The notes: generated by a model not told the origin, from the letters alone. A DNA stretch of 64,000 bases from Pinus tabuliformis (GCA_031772625.1 CM062807.1:1145677007-1145741006); one strand, 5' to 3'. Shown: positions 43,219 through 55,243, counted from the first letter of the stretch. Numbers and translations are program-made.

Positions 43219-44910
43219 TCCCATCTCTCCCTATTCGATACTTAACACTTTCCATCTCACAATATAAGCCTTATATTCCACCTCTCTTCTTCGCGTTCAA
43301 CTAACCATTGGTTTTTTTAGATTTGGCACCCATACATCCTCATACTTGAGTAGGGCTTGGAACTTGGCTTTGGTTGATGCAACTAAAAGAAAAAGAAACA
43401 GCATATGGTTGCCACAAACAAAACAAAAGAAAGATCAAAATGCAAAAGATGGCCAAGACATACACATTAGCATGTAGGCAAAATCCTAGCATGAGATCTA
43501 CCTCACTCATGGTGGCCATCACCTGACTCTATAACACATGGTGTTCCTCTACATCATAAAGAAACCCTTTCATGTCCTAACCCCTGATGGGAAATGAGAT
43601 GCCTCATAATTAAGAGGGTAATAATTTTTATACATCATACAAAGAAAACTCTAACCCTTTGAGCAACAAGCAATAATACAAAGAAAAAATTAAAAAAATA
43701 AAAGGCGCACAAAAGGGGTGGAAAAACAAATGTTGAATTAGTAACTCATGCATCCACGATTGCTCCCTCCTCACATCCATACACTTAAGATGAGGATCGC
43801 CATCATGATGGTCCCTTTTACAATGACACTTGGCCATGAAGTCCTCTCCCCTCCATTCCATCATTATTCACATGACACCCGTCGATTGAAGGCTGGACCA
43901 AAAAAATGTCACCTTTGTTAGAAGTTAGCTAGGAAAAGTGTTTTCCACATGGAATTAAAGCTATCACTTAAGAAATTTTCCTAAAGTGACTTGGGGTTTA
44001 ATTTAACTTTATGAGGTTTAAAGTTAATGAGAAAAGTGCACTTTATTAATGACAATGAAAGATTTAAACACATCCATTGGATCAAGAGGACTTGGAATTA
44101 AATCTCAACCCTTGATATTAGAGGCTAGGTGGAAGGTCAGTAGACACCCTCTCTTGGATTTATAGTGCACAAATCCCAAGGAGAAGCTAACTCTAATTGT
44201 TGAGTGAGAGATTCATTGAAAGGAGAAGGTTGAGCTAAAGGAAGGAATTTCGAAACAAGAATGTTGGCATGAATACCAAGGCAACGTGAGAATCAATGGA
44301 AGGTCATACAACAAAGAAAAAGCAATCCATACAATAGTCTAGAGGCACAAAATGCAAGGTAGAGAGGGGGCACAAATTTCTGAGGGAGTGTTGTACTATA
44401 AAATAGTTGTTTGAATGCTTTCAAAGGTAATTTTGGTGTTAATTTTGGGGATGTACAGTTCATACAAGCTATACGCTTTGAACAACATAGGGCATGCAAT
44501 TCAAGGTAGGTCATACCACTGATTTGGGGGTTGTTTTGTGGCTTGAAAATCAAGATAAGTCTGTAATTTCATTGTTGGGTTAATTCTATTGTGTAAACTT
44601 TGATTGTTGAAGCATAATAATAAAATCCTCCCTCTCCCAAACCGGTTTTCCCTCTGGGGTTTTTCCAAGGACTTTTGTCCAAACATTTATGAGTATGATT
44701 TCATCATTTCTTGAGTTGTTTGCTAATTTAAAAGTTCAGAATTTGTCATCTATGTTATTGTTCATAAAAATCAAAATTCAATTTATTGAATGAACGCAAA
44801 TTTCTGAGTGTAATTTTTATCGGAATTACAACCTATGTGTTGACAAAGAGTTTAACAAAAGTTATAAAGAGAAATTTGAGTTGTAGTGGATTTTCTGAGT
44901 GATTTGTTAA
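43219..44910 (+). other. Sequence including probable LTR of copia fragment E
   Basis: A TATA-like CTATAAAATAG (about 44397-44407) and AATAATAAAA (about 44610-44620) precede the primer site at 44911, as expected for a 5' LTR. No clean TG start or target duplication was found, so its left limit is open. The rest is unassigned. Confidence 0.4.
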
Positions 44911-46155
44911 TGGTATTAGAGCTTGGTTACAAAGATTGAATTAGTAATTGGGACAATACCTTGTACTCAATTTTTACTCATCAATTTAAGGGGATTTATT
45001 TTTTCATGGCTATTGGTTTGAGGTTTGAGGATAGATTGGAAAGAGCTTCAAATTTTAGTTCATGGAAAGAGATGATTGTGCTGACCTTGGAGGAGAATGA
45101 GGTGTGGGATATCACACAGAGAGTGTGTGTTGTTCTTCAAGATCTAGTTCAACTAACATCCTACAACAAGAAGAAAGTGAACGTAAACATGATTCTTCTT
45201 GATGCAATCAAAGACCATGTGATTCCTCATATCACACGTAAGACCCATGCATTTGAAATTTGAGAAGCACTTTTCCAATTATATCAAAGTTAAAATCATA
45301 ATAGAAAATTGATGCTTAAAGAGAAACTAAGGAGAACCAAGATGACAAAAACTAACACAGTCTCTTCATACCTTACCAAACTAACACATATACATGATGA
45401 GTTTGGGGCTATTGAAGTTGGAGTGGTTGGCTCTATGCTAGTTAGAATTGTATTCAATGGTTTTTCTAAACCATGGGATAAATTTGTGCATGGGATTATT
45501 GCTAGGGAGAACTTTCATGATTGAGCAAGACTATGGGATGATTTCATGCAAGAGGAGTTAAGACTTGGAGGTTTCTCTTCTAGCCAATAGCTTGGAGATG
45601 ATGAAGAGAATGTGGCCCTTGCAACCAAGGTCAATAAGAAATCCACGAAGGGGCCCAAGGATAGGGCCAAGAAGAAGAGTGAGCAAAAGAAAGATATAAG
45701 TAAAGTTAAATTTTTTTCCTGCCATAAGATGGGACATTATGCGATGACTTTCCCAAATAAGAAGAAGAAGCAGGTTATAGCTTCAGCAGAGGTGGATGAT
45801 TTTTCCACACGGTTTGAGAAGAAGTTCTCGTTGGTTGTTTGTCTTGATTCTAGTGTAGATTCCTCAGATGCTTGGATTATTGATAGTGGAGCCTCATGCC
45901 ATATGTTAAGTGTTAGAGATTGCTTTACTGATCTCAGAGGATGGAGTTATTCATGAGGTGGTACTTGGAGATGACCCCACCATCAGGAAAGTTGGGTGTG
46001 GGAATGTTTCTTTTAAGAGGGAATCTTTGTCGCCTATGGCACTGAGGAATGTTTTTTATGTATTTGGGTTTAAGAATAACTTGATATCAGTTTCTGCCAT
46101 AGAGGATAGGAAATTTGAGGTGTTGTTCATACGTAGACAGATACTTATTTGTTGA
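44911..46155 (+). pseudogene. Copia fragment E: primer site, Gag and protease
   Basis: The primer-site relic TGGTATTAGAGC (44911-44922) is followed by Gag text: FEDRLERASNFSSWKEMIVL, LMLKEKLRRTKMTKTNTVSS and PWDKFVHGIIARENF. A knuckle reading CHKMGHYAMTF (last Cys lost) leads into a protease with intact WIIDSGASCHM. The text stops being recognisable after RNVFYVFGFKNNLISVSAIE near 46130, so integrase and RT are missing. Several stops and shifts break the frame. It is a different copia lineage from the one in intron 1. Confidence 0.82.
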
Positions 46156-46265
46156 ATTTTGTAGCTATGATCAGTTTTCATAGTTTATATTTTAGCCTTT
46201 GTAATATATAATATAATTGTATGACATGTTCTTCATGTCATTTTCATTTATTAGCCTTGAAAGAT

Positions 46266-46768
46266 GTTGGGTGTGTGTTATATTCTTTCCAAGACTAGCT
46301 CTATGCGCTACACATTGCGTCGAGCGCAGTGGGGGGGTCACAGGAGGAGGTATCCCCCCTGCATAGGGTTTAGGGAAACACCATAGGAAATATTTTTTTA
46401 TGTAGACCCAATAATAGTTGGGCGGACCCAAAAATGATGGACAAACCTACCCATGGTTTTGTGCATGGGATTTGCAAATGGTTTTGGGCATGATGATTTT
46501 CTGCCCATGGTATTTTGTAGATTCAGTCAAAGGAACTATGATTATGTTCTAATCCAGGGTTAATAGATTGGGGTTTATGAATGATTCTTCATGTAAATAT
46601 ATGTATTGTAACATTGAAAGGAACATAATGAAAAATCAATCTGGTAGTCCCAGTTTTGGGATCCAAGGGAAATCTTTATGTATATTTGTTTTTTGTTCTC
46701 GCCATTGTTTATTTTTCTGTTTGAAGAATTCGTTTGCAGGTAATTTATGTATAGGGTTAAAACCTACA
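46266..46768 (+). repeat. Probable 5' LTR of copia fragment F
   Basis: It begins TGTTGGGTGTGTG and ends AACCTACA two bases before a primer-like TGGTATCAAAGT (46771-46782). With only one LTR visible the limits are tentative. Confidence 0.45.
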
Positions 46769-46770
46769 TT

Positions 46771-47105
46771 TGGTATCAAAGTTGTTTCGGATTCAAGGGA
46801 GCGCCTTTATTGCATAGGGGTTTTGCTCGGGCATGTAGTAAAACCTGTTCAATGGGAGATCTGCAAGATCAATTCTTGTGGTGAAAGAAGATGGTGAATA
46901 GTGAAAAGATAGGGATCAATAAATTTAATGGTCAAAGTTTTGAGTTTTGGAAGCTCAATATGAAAGATCTGTTGGTGGATAAAGGTCAGTGGATTGCAGT
47001 AGATCTGAGTACTAAACCAACGACAATGTTAACAAAAGACTGGGTGAAGTTGGATTGGAAGGCAAAGAGCACAATACGCTTGTTGTTACACAACATTTTG
47101 TCACT
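46771..47105 (+). pseudogene. Copia fragment F: primer site and Gag N-terminus
   Basis: After the primer site, a frame from ATG at 46891 reads KIGINKFNGQSFEFWKLNMK, DLLVDKGQWIAVDL and DWKAKSTIRLLLHNILSLSL, a copia Gag start. The similarity ends at about 47100, where unrelated sequence begins. Only about 70 of the expected residues remain. Confidence 0.8.
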
Positions 47106-48120
47106 GTCCTTGTACTCCCCATTCCTTGACCCTGGAGGACCTCTACAGTGAACCCTTAATGCTTTCCTATCATGAAGAAACTTCCATTGTGTCCTTCTTC
47201 ATGAGAAGAACAATTTCCCTTTGCATCAGTTTCCCAAAATCTTTTGTTTTTCCTAGTTTACAAGACTGGCTCTAATGACTTGTGTCCTCCTTGCGCCGAT
47301 ATGCAGGGATTATAACTATTCCTAGCGCCACCTGGAGCGACTAAACCTTTTTCCAATCATGTTGATCCTCTTTTGGAAAGTTTTTTAAATAAGGGGTTGA
47401 AGCTTCCAGCTCTAGAAGCTTCATAATGGAAGTTTGGTAAATGGTTTGGCTAGATGGAGTCGAGGAGATCAATTTGGGCTCCTTTCCCCTATTAATATTG
47501 AACAACCTTAAGAGATAATACCTTCTCCCATGATAAGAGGAACCATCTCCCTTCCATCCATGCTATATAAACCCCCCTTTTTCCCAAGCACAAGCTAGTT
47601 CCAATTAGGCTCTGGCTGAAGTTTTGATTGTGGAGTAATCAACAAGTTATTCATAGTTGTAACTCTCTAGTTGTGTGTGAGGGAGAAGTGTGAATTTTGT
47701 TTAGTGTGAAGACTAAAGGGAAGAGCCTTAAAAATACCATTGTTGAGGCCATCATGGAATGCTAACGAAAGTGTGTAGGAACCCGAATTTGTTGGAGGAG
47801 AACAACAACGTCAAGACAATGGTTGTAATCTCTTATTGATTTAATATATATGCAACTATCGATTGATTTCTTGCATAATATGTCATCTCACTTGTTTATG
47901 GCTTAATGTTTCTTGACTAGTTAAGTAGGTTGAATATAACTTCTCTATTATCATGGTTGTTGTTGTTTACTTGTTTCAGATGCTCGGAGAAGGAAACAGG
48001 AGATAGCTGGAGCAACGAGGCAAGGTCATCACCAAATGGGATAAACGTAGTAATAGGTAAGCCCTATTAATTGGTTCTAACGTAAGGAAATATTCCCCAA
48101 TAGAGTCGCCAATTTGTGGT
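47105..48120 (+). other. Probable LTR/promoter region of an unclassified element (H)
   Basis: A clear TATA box (CTATATAAACC, about 47563-47573) sits about 450 bases after the copia break. Text near 48100 (CCCCAATAGAGTCGCCAATTTG) resembles the stretch following the LTR in several plant gypsy elements. No LTR partner or coding domain was found, so the call is weak. Confidence 0.35.
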
Positions 48121-48169
48121 GAAGTAAAATTCTAAGTGAAGACATAAACAATTCCTCTAGCCCGAGAGC

Positions 48170-49370
48170 AGGTTAGCCACAAAAAATGAAACAAAGTGTG
48201 TGAGCATAGTTCTTTGTCTTGTTTCAAGCTCGTTAAAAAATGAAACAAGAGTCTCGAGAATAGTTATTTTACTGTGTCAACCTCATTAAATAATGAAGCA
48301 ATTCCCTTTTCCAAATCAAGTCTTTGATTAAGATCACATAAAATCCTAGTCGAGTCTTTCCAGGATCTCGAAAGTGAACCTTCATTCCATCCACCTAGTT
48401 GACTGAAATGAAGCTTGGGGGACATGTACCTCGATTGAGTCGTTATGCCAGGGGCATGAAAAATTATAGCAAGCATAGTTTTTTGTTTCAAGCTTGTGTA
48501 AACATGAAACCGAATCCAAGAAGAGTTCTCCATGGTTCAAGCTTGTGTAAAAATGAACCCATGCCCAATTTACATCTCATGATTGCCATTTTTATCAACT
48601 AAATGAGCCTTGGTTGTTTCATTCCATTGCCACCATCTCTTTGGCCGATCATATGCTTCCACTTGGTTGTTTTTACTTTCTTGAGGGACCACAACGATGA
48701 GTGGTTTTATTAGCCAACCTCTTAACCATTACATGTTTTGAGCAGTTCCATCATTGCCGGAACTAGTTGCTACCCTTTATACCACTCGTTCCTCCAGGAC
48801 AAGTAATATTTAAGCTCTTTTTTGACTCGTAAAAAATGAAAAAATTGTCGATTATTTTTCCCTTTTTGACTCGTTAAAAGAAAATAAAAACAGGGGGCCC
48901 GCTTTCAAGCTCTTTTCCAACTCTTTAAACATGAAAAGATTATCGAGCTCTTATCGTTTTGAACTCATTAAAGGTTGAAAAATGTCGTTTACCTAGTATA
49001 TTTATACCCCTTTTTCTGGATGAGATGAACTATTTACGAAAAAGGTACTCCTTGACTGAAATGGTCAAGCAGTTCTCTCAAGTATCGTTTTCTACCTTTT
49101 CGGGCCCTAGAGACATAAATGTACAAAAATGGACCATGTGGAGTTTTCCTTTTCGTGTCTTTTTCAAAATCTCTAAACATGAAAAAGATACCGAGTTACA
49201 CCTTTTTCAGACTCATTAAAATATTAAATGACATCGGATTCGTCACCGTAATGAACATGAGCTTCTCCTTCTTAGGGCTCATTAAAATCACTAGGTCGGA
49301 TTCATCCGAAGGATGAACTTACAATGCAAGCATATGCTATCCCCTTCAAGCTTGCGATTAAAAAATAATT
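48170..49370 (+). repeat. Array of related imperfect hairpins
   Basis: A core like TTTCAAGCTCGTTAAAAAATGAAA recurs about ten times. Examples: 48218-48249 (perfect 9-bp stem CTTGTTTCA/TGAAACAAG), 48273-48300, 48485-48510 (GTTTCA/TGAAAC), 48534-48559 (GGTTCA/TGAACC), about 48815-48845, 48870-48900, 48910-48935, 48955-48985 and 49159-49187 (perfect 8-bp CTTTTTCA/TGAAAAAG). Stems vary while the loop keeps (A/G)(A/G)CTC-like bases and an A-run. No coding frame runs through it. Confidence 0.7.
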
Positions 49371-50630
49371 GGGGTACCTGCCAGAAATGGTGGGGGAAAA
49401 TGGGAAATTTTATTAGTCGTGTCAGCAGCTCACTCTTGAACATGACACTTTCTAATTTGTGTCGGGTTGGGTTATCCTCACTTCATATTAAACTTCCTGG
49501 GTTGGGCCGTTTATTTTTGCCTTCCATTTTATCTCTATCATGTCATCATGACCACCGATCCTATGGGTCCAAAAGCTTCCAAACTCTAGAGTTGTGGCGA
49601 CAATATGTTTAAGAGTTGTCCTTCTGCAATTACACTTACCCCTAATTCTCTATATCATCCAAAATCATTTTTCATCCCTTGTATCATGTCGATGGTGTGG
49701 GATACATCATGGCCCTCCTTTAACACAATCACTTCCTGTCGAATTCATCTCATTATCCAGGAAGTTGACCAAGAGACTCCCTTCCAGTACCTTAGAGCTT
49801 GCATGCCCTAATGGCAAGTTCTTCGCACTCGACGACAAGCTCACATCATTAGCTTTCGATCAGGTGATTTCATGGGTGTTCGACTTCAGTTCGTTTATTC
49901 ACATTCTGTGAATTGTGCTGATAGTACCTTGAGGACCATTGTCATTACTGGTGGTTTCTCTTGCGCTTGTTAGAAATTCACATCATTGGCTGGTAATCAA
50001 GAAATTTTCTAGCATATTTGACGTCATCACATTTATTCACATGTTAGAATTTGTACTTTGATTGGGTCATGTTGGAGCGCAAGACCCTGGGCTCAGATTA
50101 CAAAAGTCAAGGTTCCAAGGCAATGTGATATGATTGTGATGATATGCATGTCTCTTTTGGTGGGCTCCAGTATTGTAGCAATAATGCTACAACTCCTGGG
50201 GCTTCCTATCTCTAATTTTATCAAACCGGTAGTTCGTACAAACTTGGAAGCGACGGTGTTGTATGCACAAGTACTAGCTCTTGTCGCAGCTGTCACTTGG
50301 TCAACTGGCACAAGTCCGCTAGGGCTCAAGCCAACTTCTATATGCTCTCAGAAGAAGCTTGCTAAATGATGGACGAAGGCTATCTCAAAGGAAATTAATC
50401 TACTTTGCAAAAATGAACTGAAAGCCGACCAAAACATGGAAACCCTAGTAAACCCTAATCTGACTAGCTTAATCTCTATGATGCAATGGTGGGAGTGCAA
50501 ATGTCTAAGAATGATGCCATTACCTCTAGTGATATGAAATGCATGAACTTAAACTACTTCCATTGAAAAGAACATTGTTTTTGCATTTTTGCTTAAATGG
50601 TTGGAGTGATTATGATTTTGTTTCTTATTA
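49371..50630. other. Unassigned sequence
   Basis: A few 65-105-codon frames occur on the + strand (for example 50058-50369), but none shows a recognisable motif. No repeat or LTR was identified. Confidence 0.4.
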
Positions 50631-50770
50631 GGGTTTGGTTGTGCAGAGGCGGTGCGAAGGGAGAGAAAGCTTGGGAAAGGTCAAGAGGGCTAGGAGAGGT
50701 CCCAGGGGATCCCTAACATCATTCCACAGGAGTCCACAACGTTCAGATTCTCGGCAACCAAGTTTGCAGG

Positions 50771-50848
50771 CTTCTACAGGATGTCTGCAGGGGTTCCTAC
50801 AGGAAACTCAGGAATTCTACAGGAAGTCTGCTAACTTCTACAGGATGT
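50771..50848 (+). repeat. Cluster of four TTCTACAGGA motifs, + orientation
   Basis: Copies at about 50771, 50793, 50814 and 50835 read CTTCTACAGGATG, GTTCCTACAGGAAAC, ATTCTACAGGAAG and CTTCTACAGGATG, spaced 21-22 bases. The same word occurs mostly in the opposite orientation in element G. Copies 1 and 4 share the extended form CTTCTACAGGATGT. Confidence 0.85.
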
Positions 50849-50868
50849 TCTACCGTGGGAGTTTTGGG

Positions 50869-52256
50869 TGATGGTGAAGTGATGGAGCGGTATGGGTGGA
50901 TAGGTAAGATGGAGATGGAGCTTGTGATGGCTTAGGGGCAGAGAAATAAGATGGAGAAAGAGTGCATGAAGTTGGTTGGTGGATAGAAGGATGGAAGCAA
51001 CGAAAGGTCAAGAAAATGGAGCTACGTGGACAATGGAAGAGTTGGGAGGTAAACAAGCTGAACAGAGGTCGAGTAGGTGGCTTTAGGCGTGGTTGAGAAG
51101 AAGAAGAAGGAAATGGAATGATGCTGAGCAGTGTAAATAAAACAAATTGCTTATGTCTTGCACCAAAAACGAGAATTCATTAACCTGTGCTACATGTGCT
51201 TTTAAACAAATGAACAACAATGTAAATCATGAAGAGAAGTCGTGCATGGAGTTAAAATGAAGAAGTATGGTTCAAGATCAAAGTGCATGGATGGATCTAC
51301 AATTAAAATGACTGTGTTGCAGCTTGCATGAAAGTAAAAGACTGTGGTTTTTTTGGTGGTTGGGATAGACTGCACCCCAATCTCTAAACAGAGATGGCAG
51401 TGAAGGCACTATCAACCTTTTCTTGGAGCTCCAATGAATTACAATCCTTCTATTCTAATCTAAGCAACTGAAAGCGTTTTAACCATAAGCTAATCCTACT
51501 CAATCTCATTAAAGAAACCAAATCGGCAGACTGTAAATTCTAAATGCATGTCAAACAGAGGAAATAAAGTGCTGCAAAGAAAGGCAAATAACACTACAAA
51601 GAAGAGGAGGTCTATTGCTCTCAGGTTGGGCCCTAACCTGAGAGCTATAGCTCCCTTAAAAACTCAGAATTAGATCCCAATCTGCTTGCCTTTATTCATA
51701 ATCAAGAGTCTAATGTCATGCCAAAATTGGCTTACAAAAACAAACATCGAGCTGTAACTCGTGCTCAGAAATTACAATAGTAATTCAAAAGTTCAAAAAG
51801 CTTCTATCAAAGGCTACGACCTTCATATTTATACACAATGGAGATCAAGCTGGCTTCCTCCATTCGTGGAGCTTGGCTGTCCAACTGAAAGTTAAACTGC
51901 TAATCCTGTAGAATCTGTTGGCTGACTTTAAGCTCGGTGGGGAGAGCTGTTGGAGCTCGGAGTTAAGGTGAAAATCACGAGGGAAGTCATTTAAGGCTGT
52001 AGACAACCTCCCTATAAACCTGCAATGCCACCTTTGTCGTCTCCTTGTCTCCTTTTGCGTGGTCTTTTGCTCTCTTTAATGCCAAAAACCTGAAATCATC
52101 ATGTATTAGCCACATAGATATAATGCCTGCCCTTCTTCCTACAAATAACACAAATATACTAAGAAATGAATGCATAAGTGATAAAAGATGAATGGTTGAG
52201 CAAGGTAAGTAGGCCCAATGAGCCCAAATTGTACCAAAAATTGGGGCTCATCATCA
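50869..52256 (-). repeat. Element G 3' LTR (left limit uncertain)
   Basis: It begins on the - strand with TGATGATGAGCCCC next to the purine tract. A TATA box TGTATAAATATG (- strand, about 51825-51836) and AATAAAG (about 51690-51700) give a promoter and R region. It contains a strong hairpin at 51612-51650. Only the right edge is secure. Confidence 0.55.
51612..51650 (-). other. Strong hairpin in transcribed part of element G LTR
   Basis: CTATTGCTCTCAGGTT pairs with AACCTGAGAGCTATAG around a 7-base loop GGGCCCT: 16 pairs with one mismatch. It lies downstream of the TATA box and just beyond the AATAAAG signal, so it may sit at the RNA 3' end. Confidence 0.8.
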
Positions 52257-52268
52257 CCCCCCAGCTAA
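52257..52268 (-). other. Element G polypurine tract
   Basis: The - strand bases AGCTGGGGGG(T) directly precede TGATGATGAG, the start of the 3' LTR. Confidence 0.7.
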
Positions 52269-52291
52269 AACATTTGCTCATCCTTGAGCAA

Positions 52292-55243
52292 CTAGTCCAA
52301 CTCTTCATCCTTCATTGCTTTGATTGCTACCCTTACATCCCAAGCCTCTGTGGTAGTGTCCTCCTTGCTGATATGAAACCCAGCTTTCCTGTTCACCTCT
52401 TCCCATTGTTCACTGTCATCCATCTCTGTGCTACCTTCAGCCAATCCTAGCAGCAGTGGTGGGCTGAGTTTAAGGCCAATCCAGCTGGCCTGGAGGCTTT
52501 GCATTGATTTCTTGTAAAGGTCTACCCTTACCAAAGCTTCCCTCATCCGAGTTGGGGTATGGTACTCTCGGATCTTCAAACTGTGTGCCAAGGTATTCCA
52601 TCTGCGTGCACATGCTTGGGCAGCAGTTTCTCCTAACAGTCTTTCCATGTCTTCAAAATGAGCTATGGCTTGGGCCTGTTGGTCCATAAATCTCAAGGAA
52701 GCTGTGGGATCAGTAGACAAGTGTTGGTGTGCTGAGATGAGTGCTACTGGATCCTCTGGTTCCGCTCGAATGAGCAATGGTTCGTTTATTTCTCGGCTCA
52801 TGACCGATTTTTCTTCTGCTGCTCTTTGATCCTCATGGTTCAACCATGAAGCGAACGCCATTAATTGCATATCACCCAAGGCAGTATTGGGATCCCAGGA
52901 AGCTTCATTAGGCAAGCCCAAATTGTGGAGGTAGAACTCTGCTAATTTAGCCTTATCCTCTGACGAACTAGTACTGCACAATTCAAAAAATTGCTGTGGG
53001 TTTTGGATCTGAGAAATACCTCTTTGTGCCAAGGTGTTTATTTGGAACTGCAGCCATTGGTCTTTCAAGTACAAACCATAGGATTTTGCAGGTTGTCTGC
53101 ACCTTATTTCCTCCATGGCCCAACTGGCCATGCAGGCCAATTGTGCTTCCTTTTGCTGCAGCTGTTCTTTTAGAGCTTGCACTTCAATTTGGGCTTGCTG
53201 TTCTGCTTCCTGTAGAAGTGTCATTGGCTCCTCAAGACTGGTGGTCAGCTCCTTTTTGCCCTGTTGTTCTTCTGTGGTGTCTTTGGAGGATGTACCTGCC
53301 CCTGCCCTTAGCTCCTGTAGCTGCAATCTCAGCTTCTGGTTTTCTTCCTGTAGAAGCACACGTTGGCAATTAGCCACATGCTTAGCCATGGCGAATTCAC
53401 TCCTGACCTCCTTGAGTTGCTCTTGTAAGGGACCTATGTCTGCCACACCCTTTGATTTAGCGATCTGCATCCATGTGTGGGTACAGACTCTTTCTTCCTC
53501 TAATGCAAAAAATAGAGGCACAGTAAATTTCTGCGGTATGATTTTGCCCGCCTCTAAAAAGGTGTAGTATGAACTCAGACTAGGCGAAGGGCTAGGTTCT
53601 GGTATATGTTCTTTTTCTACCTCTTCAGGTGGCTCTACCTCACCCTCCCTTGGTGGTGATGAGGGTCCTTCTTCTTCCCTCCTTTCTGTTTCCTGTAGCC
53701 GGGTCAAAGTTTCCTGTAGAACATTTTCAGCTTCCTGTAGCCGAGCTTTTTCGGTCAACAAGTCTAACCTTGCTTGCCACTTAGTCTTCTTTGGGCTCCC
53801 CTTCTCATAGGTGACTGTGATCCTTGAGGGAGACTTTTCCTTGGGTGAAGTAGGGGTATCTTCAATAACAATCGGGCTGCTGGACGGAGGCTGTGGTTTG
53901 CCTGTCTTTATTCAGACACTTCTTCGAGCTTTAAAGAATAGAGGGGCCTCCCTCTTTCTTTTCTCTTTGGGCTTAGGTGGCGTGCTGAGGGCGGCCAGCA
54001 CAGCTGCTGCCTCCCTCTCACGAATATCAGCCTTCTTCTCCTTGGGTTTCACTTTGTCAGGGCTTCCTGTAGAAGACCCTGTTTTAGCAATTTTCGGGCT
54101 TCCTGTAGAAGACCCTTTTTCAACAGCTTTCGGGCTTCCTGTAGAAGACCCTTTCCCAATAATTTTCGGGCTTCCTGTAGAAGACCCTTTCTCTGTTTTC
54201 CGGCTTCCTATAGAAGCCTATTTCTGCTTTCCTGTAGACACAGGTGTCGCCACCTTGGCTTGCTTTGCTGCATGGGTTTTGCTTTTTGGTTTGGTTGCGG
54301 GTGCTGATGAGGTACTTGGGCTGATGTGGACCATCTCAGCTTTGTCCGTTCTGCTCTGCAACCTCTTCTCTCTTGCTAACAAGATGGGTGTGTCACCTTT
54401 TTCTTGGTCATCCTTTTTCTCATGCTTCTTCTTTTGTTCTTTCTTCTGCACTGTGGTCGGGGTCTTCTGGCCTGTTTCTTTCTTTCCCGCGGCCACTGAT
54501 TCTTTTTCCTCACTGTTGGAGGAACCACTTTCTTCAGTCAGCATCCTTATGTCTCCATCTTTTGTCAAATTCCTGAATGATTCCCATGAGAGGGGAACCT
54601 TATATGAATGAAGTGCATCCTCCACAAGAATTTTGATCAACCCATGGTGGGCTACCTGATCTGGTATGCCTTCTTTTAGCTTTGTGGCACACTCAATCAA
54701 AGAGTCAAGACTATAGTAGGAAATAAGGAATGCTCAGTTTCTTTTCTACAGGGAGATCAATCCGGTGCCTCAATTCAGTGAGAAACGAAAGTGATACCCG
54801 TACACGATGCTATAACGGCCTTCACAGGTTATATACTTCATGATTTGCAGGCTAACTTCATTCCATGGTGGCAACAAACTTGTTCTTCGCACCCCATTTT
54901 TGTCCTCCGAGAATTCCTCCTCAGGTGGAAAGAATTCTTTCTTGGCCTGCTGGCTCAACTTCCTTTCTTCCTTATCCCACAGCAGACCCATTGGAAGTTC
55001 AGTAATTCGACTGATATATTGCGGGGTGAGCTTGAGGCTTAGGCCCCTGAAGTTTATTGTGGCCAGTGTCTTGGATTTCGGCCTCAAAGCCTGCAAGAAT
55101 TCTTCTGCCACTTCATCGTCGTAACCCTGCAGCTTGTCACAAAAGGATATCCATTGTGCTCGTGTGAAGAGCTCCACCACCTCCTGATTTTCCCTCAACT
55201 TGGTTGAATCAATGGGTTCTCGTCTAATAAACCCACCCGGCAT
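52292..55243 (-). pseudogene. Element G post-pol accessory ORF (about 980 codons, few stops)
   Basis: From ATG at 55243 the protein reads MPGGFIRREPIDSTKLRENQ, a globular part (WISFCDKLQGYDDEVAEEFL; FRGLSLKLTPQYISRITELP), then LPPWNEVSLQIMKYITCEGR. After a shift near 54770 it gives HRIDLPVEKKLSIPYFLL and VAHHGLIKILVEDALHSY. A Lys/Ser-rich tail carries five SSTGSPK-type repeats, and the C-terminal third (53910-52292) is a long coiled coil rich in LQE heptads. Only a frameshift, a stop near 54718 and stops at 54218 and 53911 interrupt about 2.95 kb. The globular part resembles domains labelled putative plant transposon protein in many plant genomes; function unknown. It lies about 2 kb after pol, in sense. 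Confidence 0.75.
54063..54240 (-). repeat. 36-bp in-frame tandem array (SSTGSPK)
   Basis: + strand starts of CTTCCTGTAGAAGACCCT fall at 54063, 54099, 54135 and 54171 (exact 36-bp period), then 54204 (33 bp) and a shorter copy at 54227. Each unit adds 12 residues (GSSTGSPKxxxK) to the accessory protein. The middle residues vary while the 11-bp core stays fixed. Confidence 0.93.

Noticed and set aside
50058..50369. 103-codon hydrophobic frame as a membrane protein gene
   Set aside because: No family motif, no supporting neighbours, and a comparable frame exists on the opposite strand. It is more likely chance.
53811..54611. 266-codon + strand frame opposite the accessory ORF
   Set aside because: It is the antisense shadow of the element G accessory ORF; the FGLPVEDPF repeats are the reverse reading of the 36-bp array.
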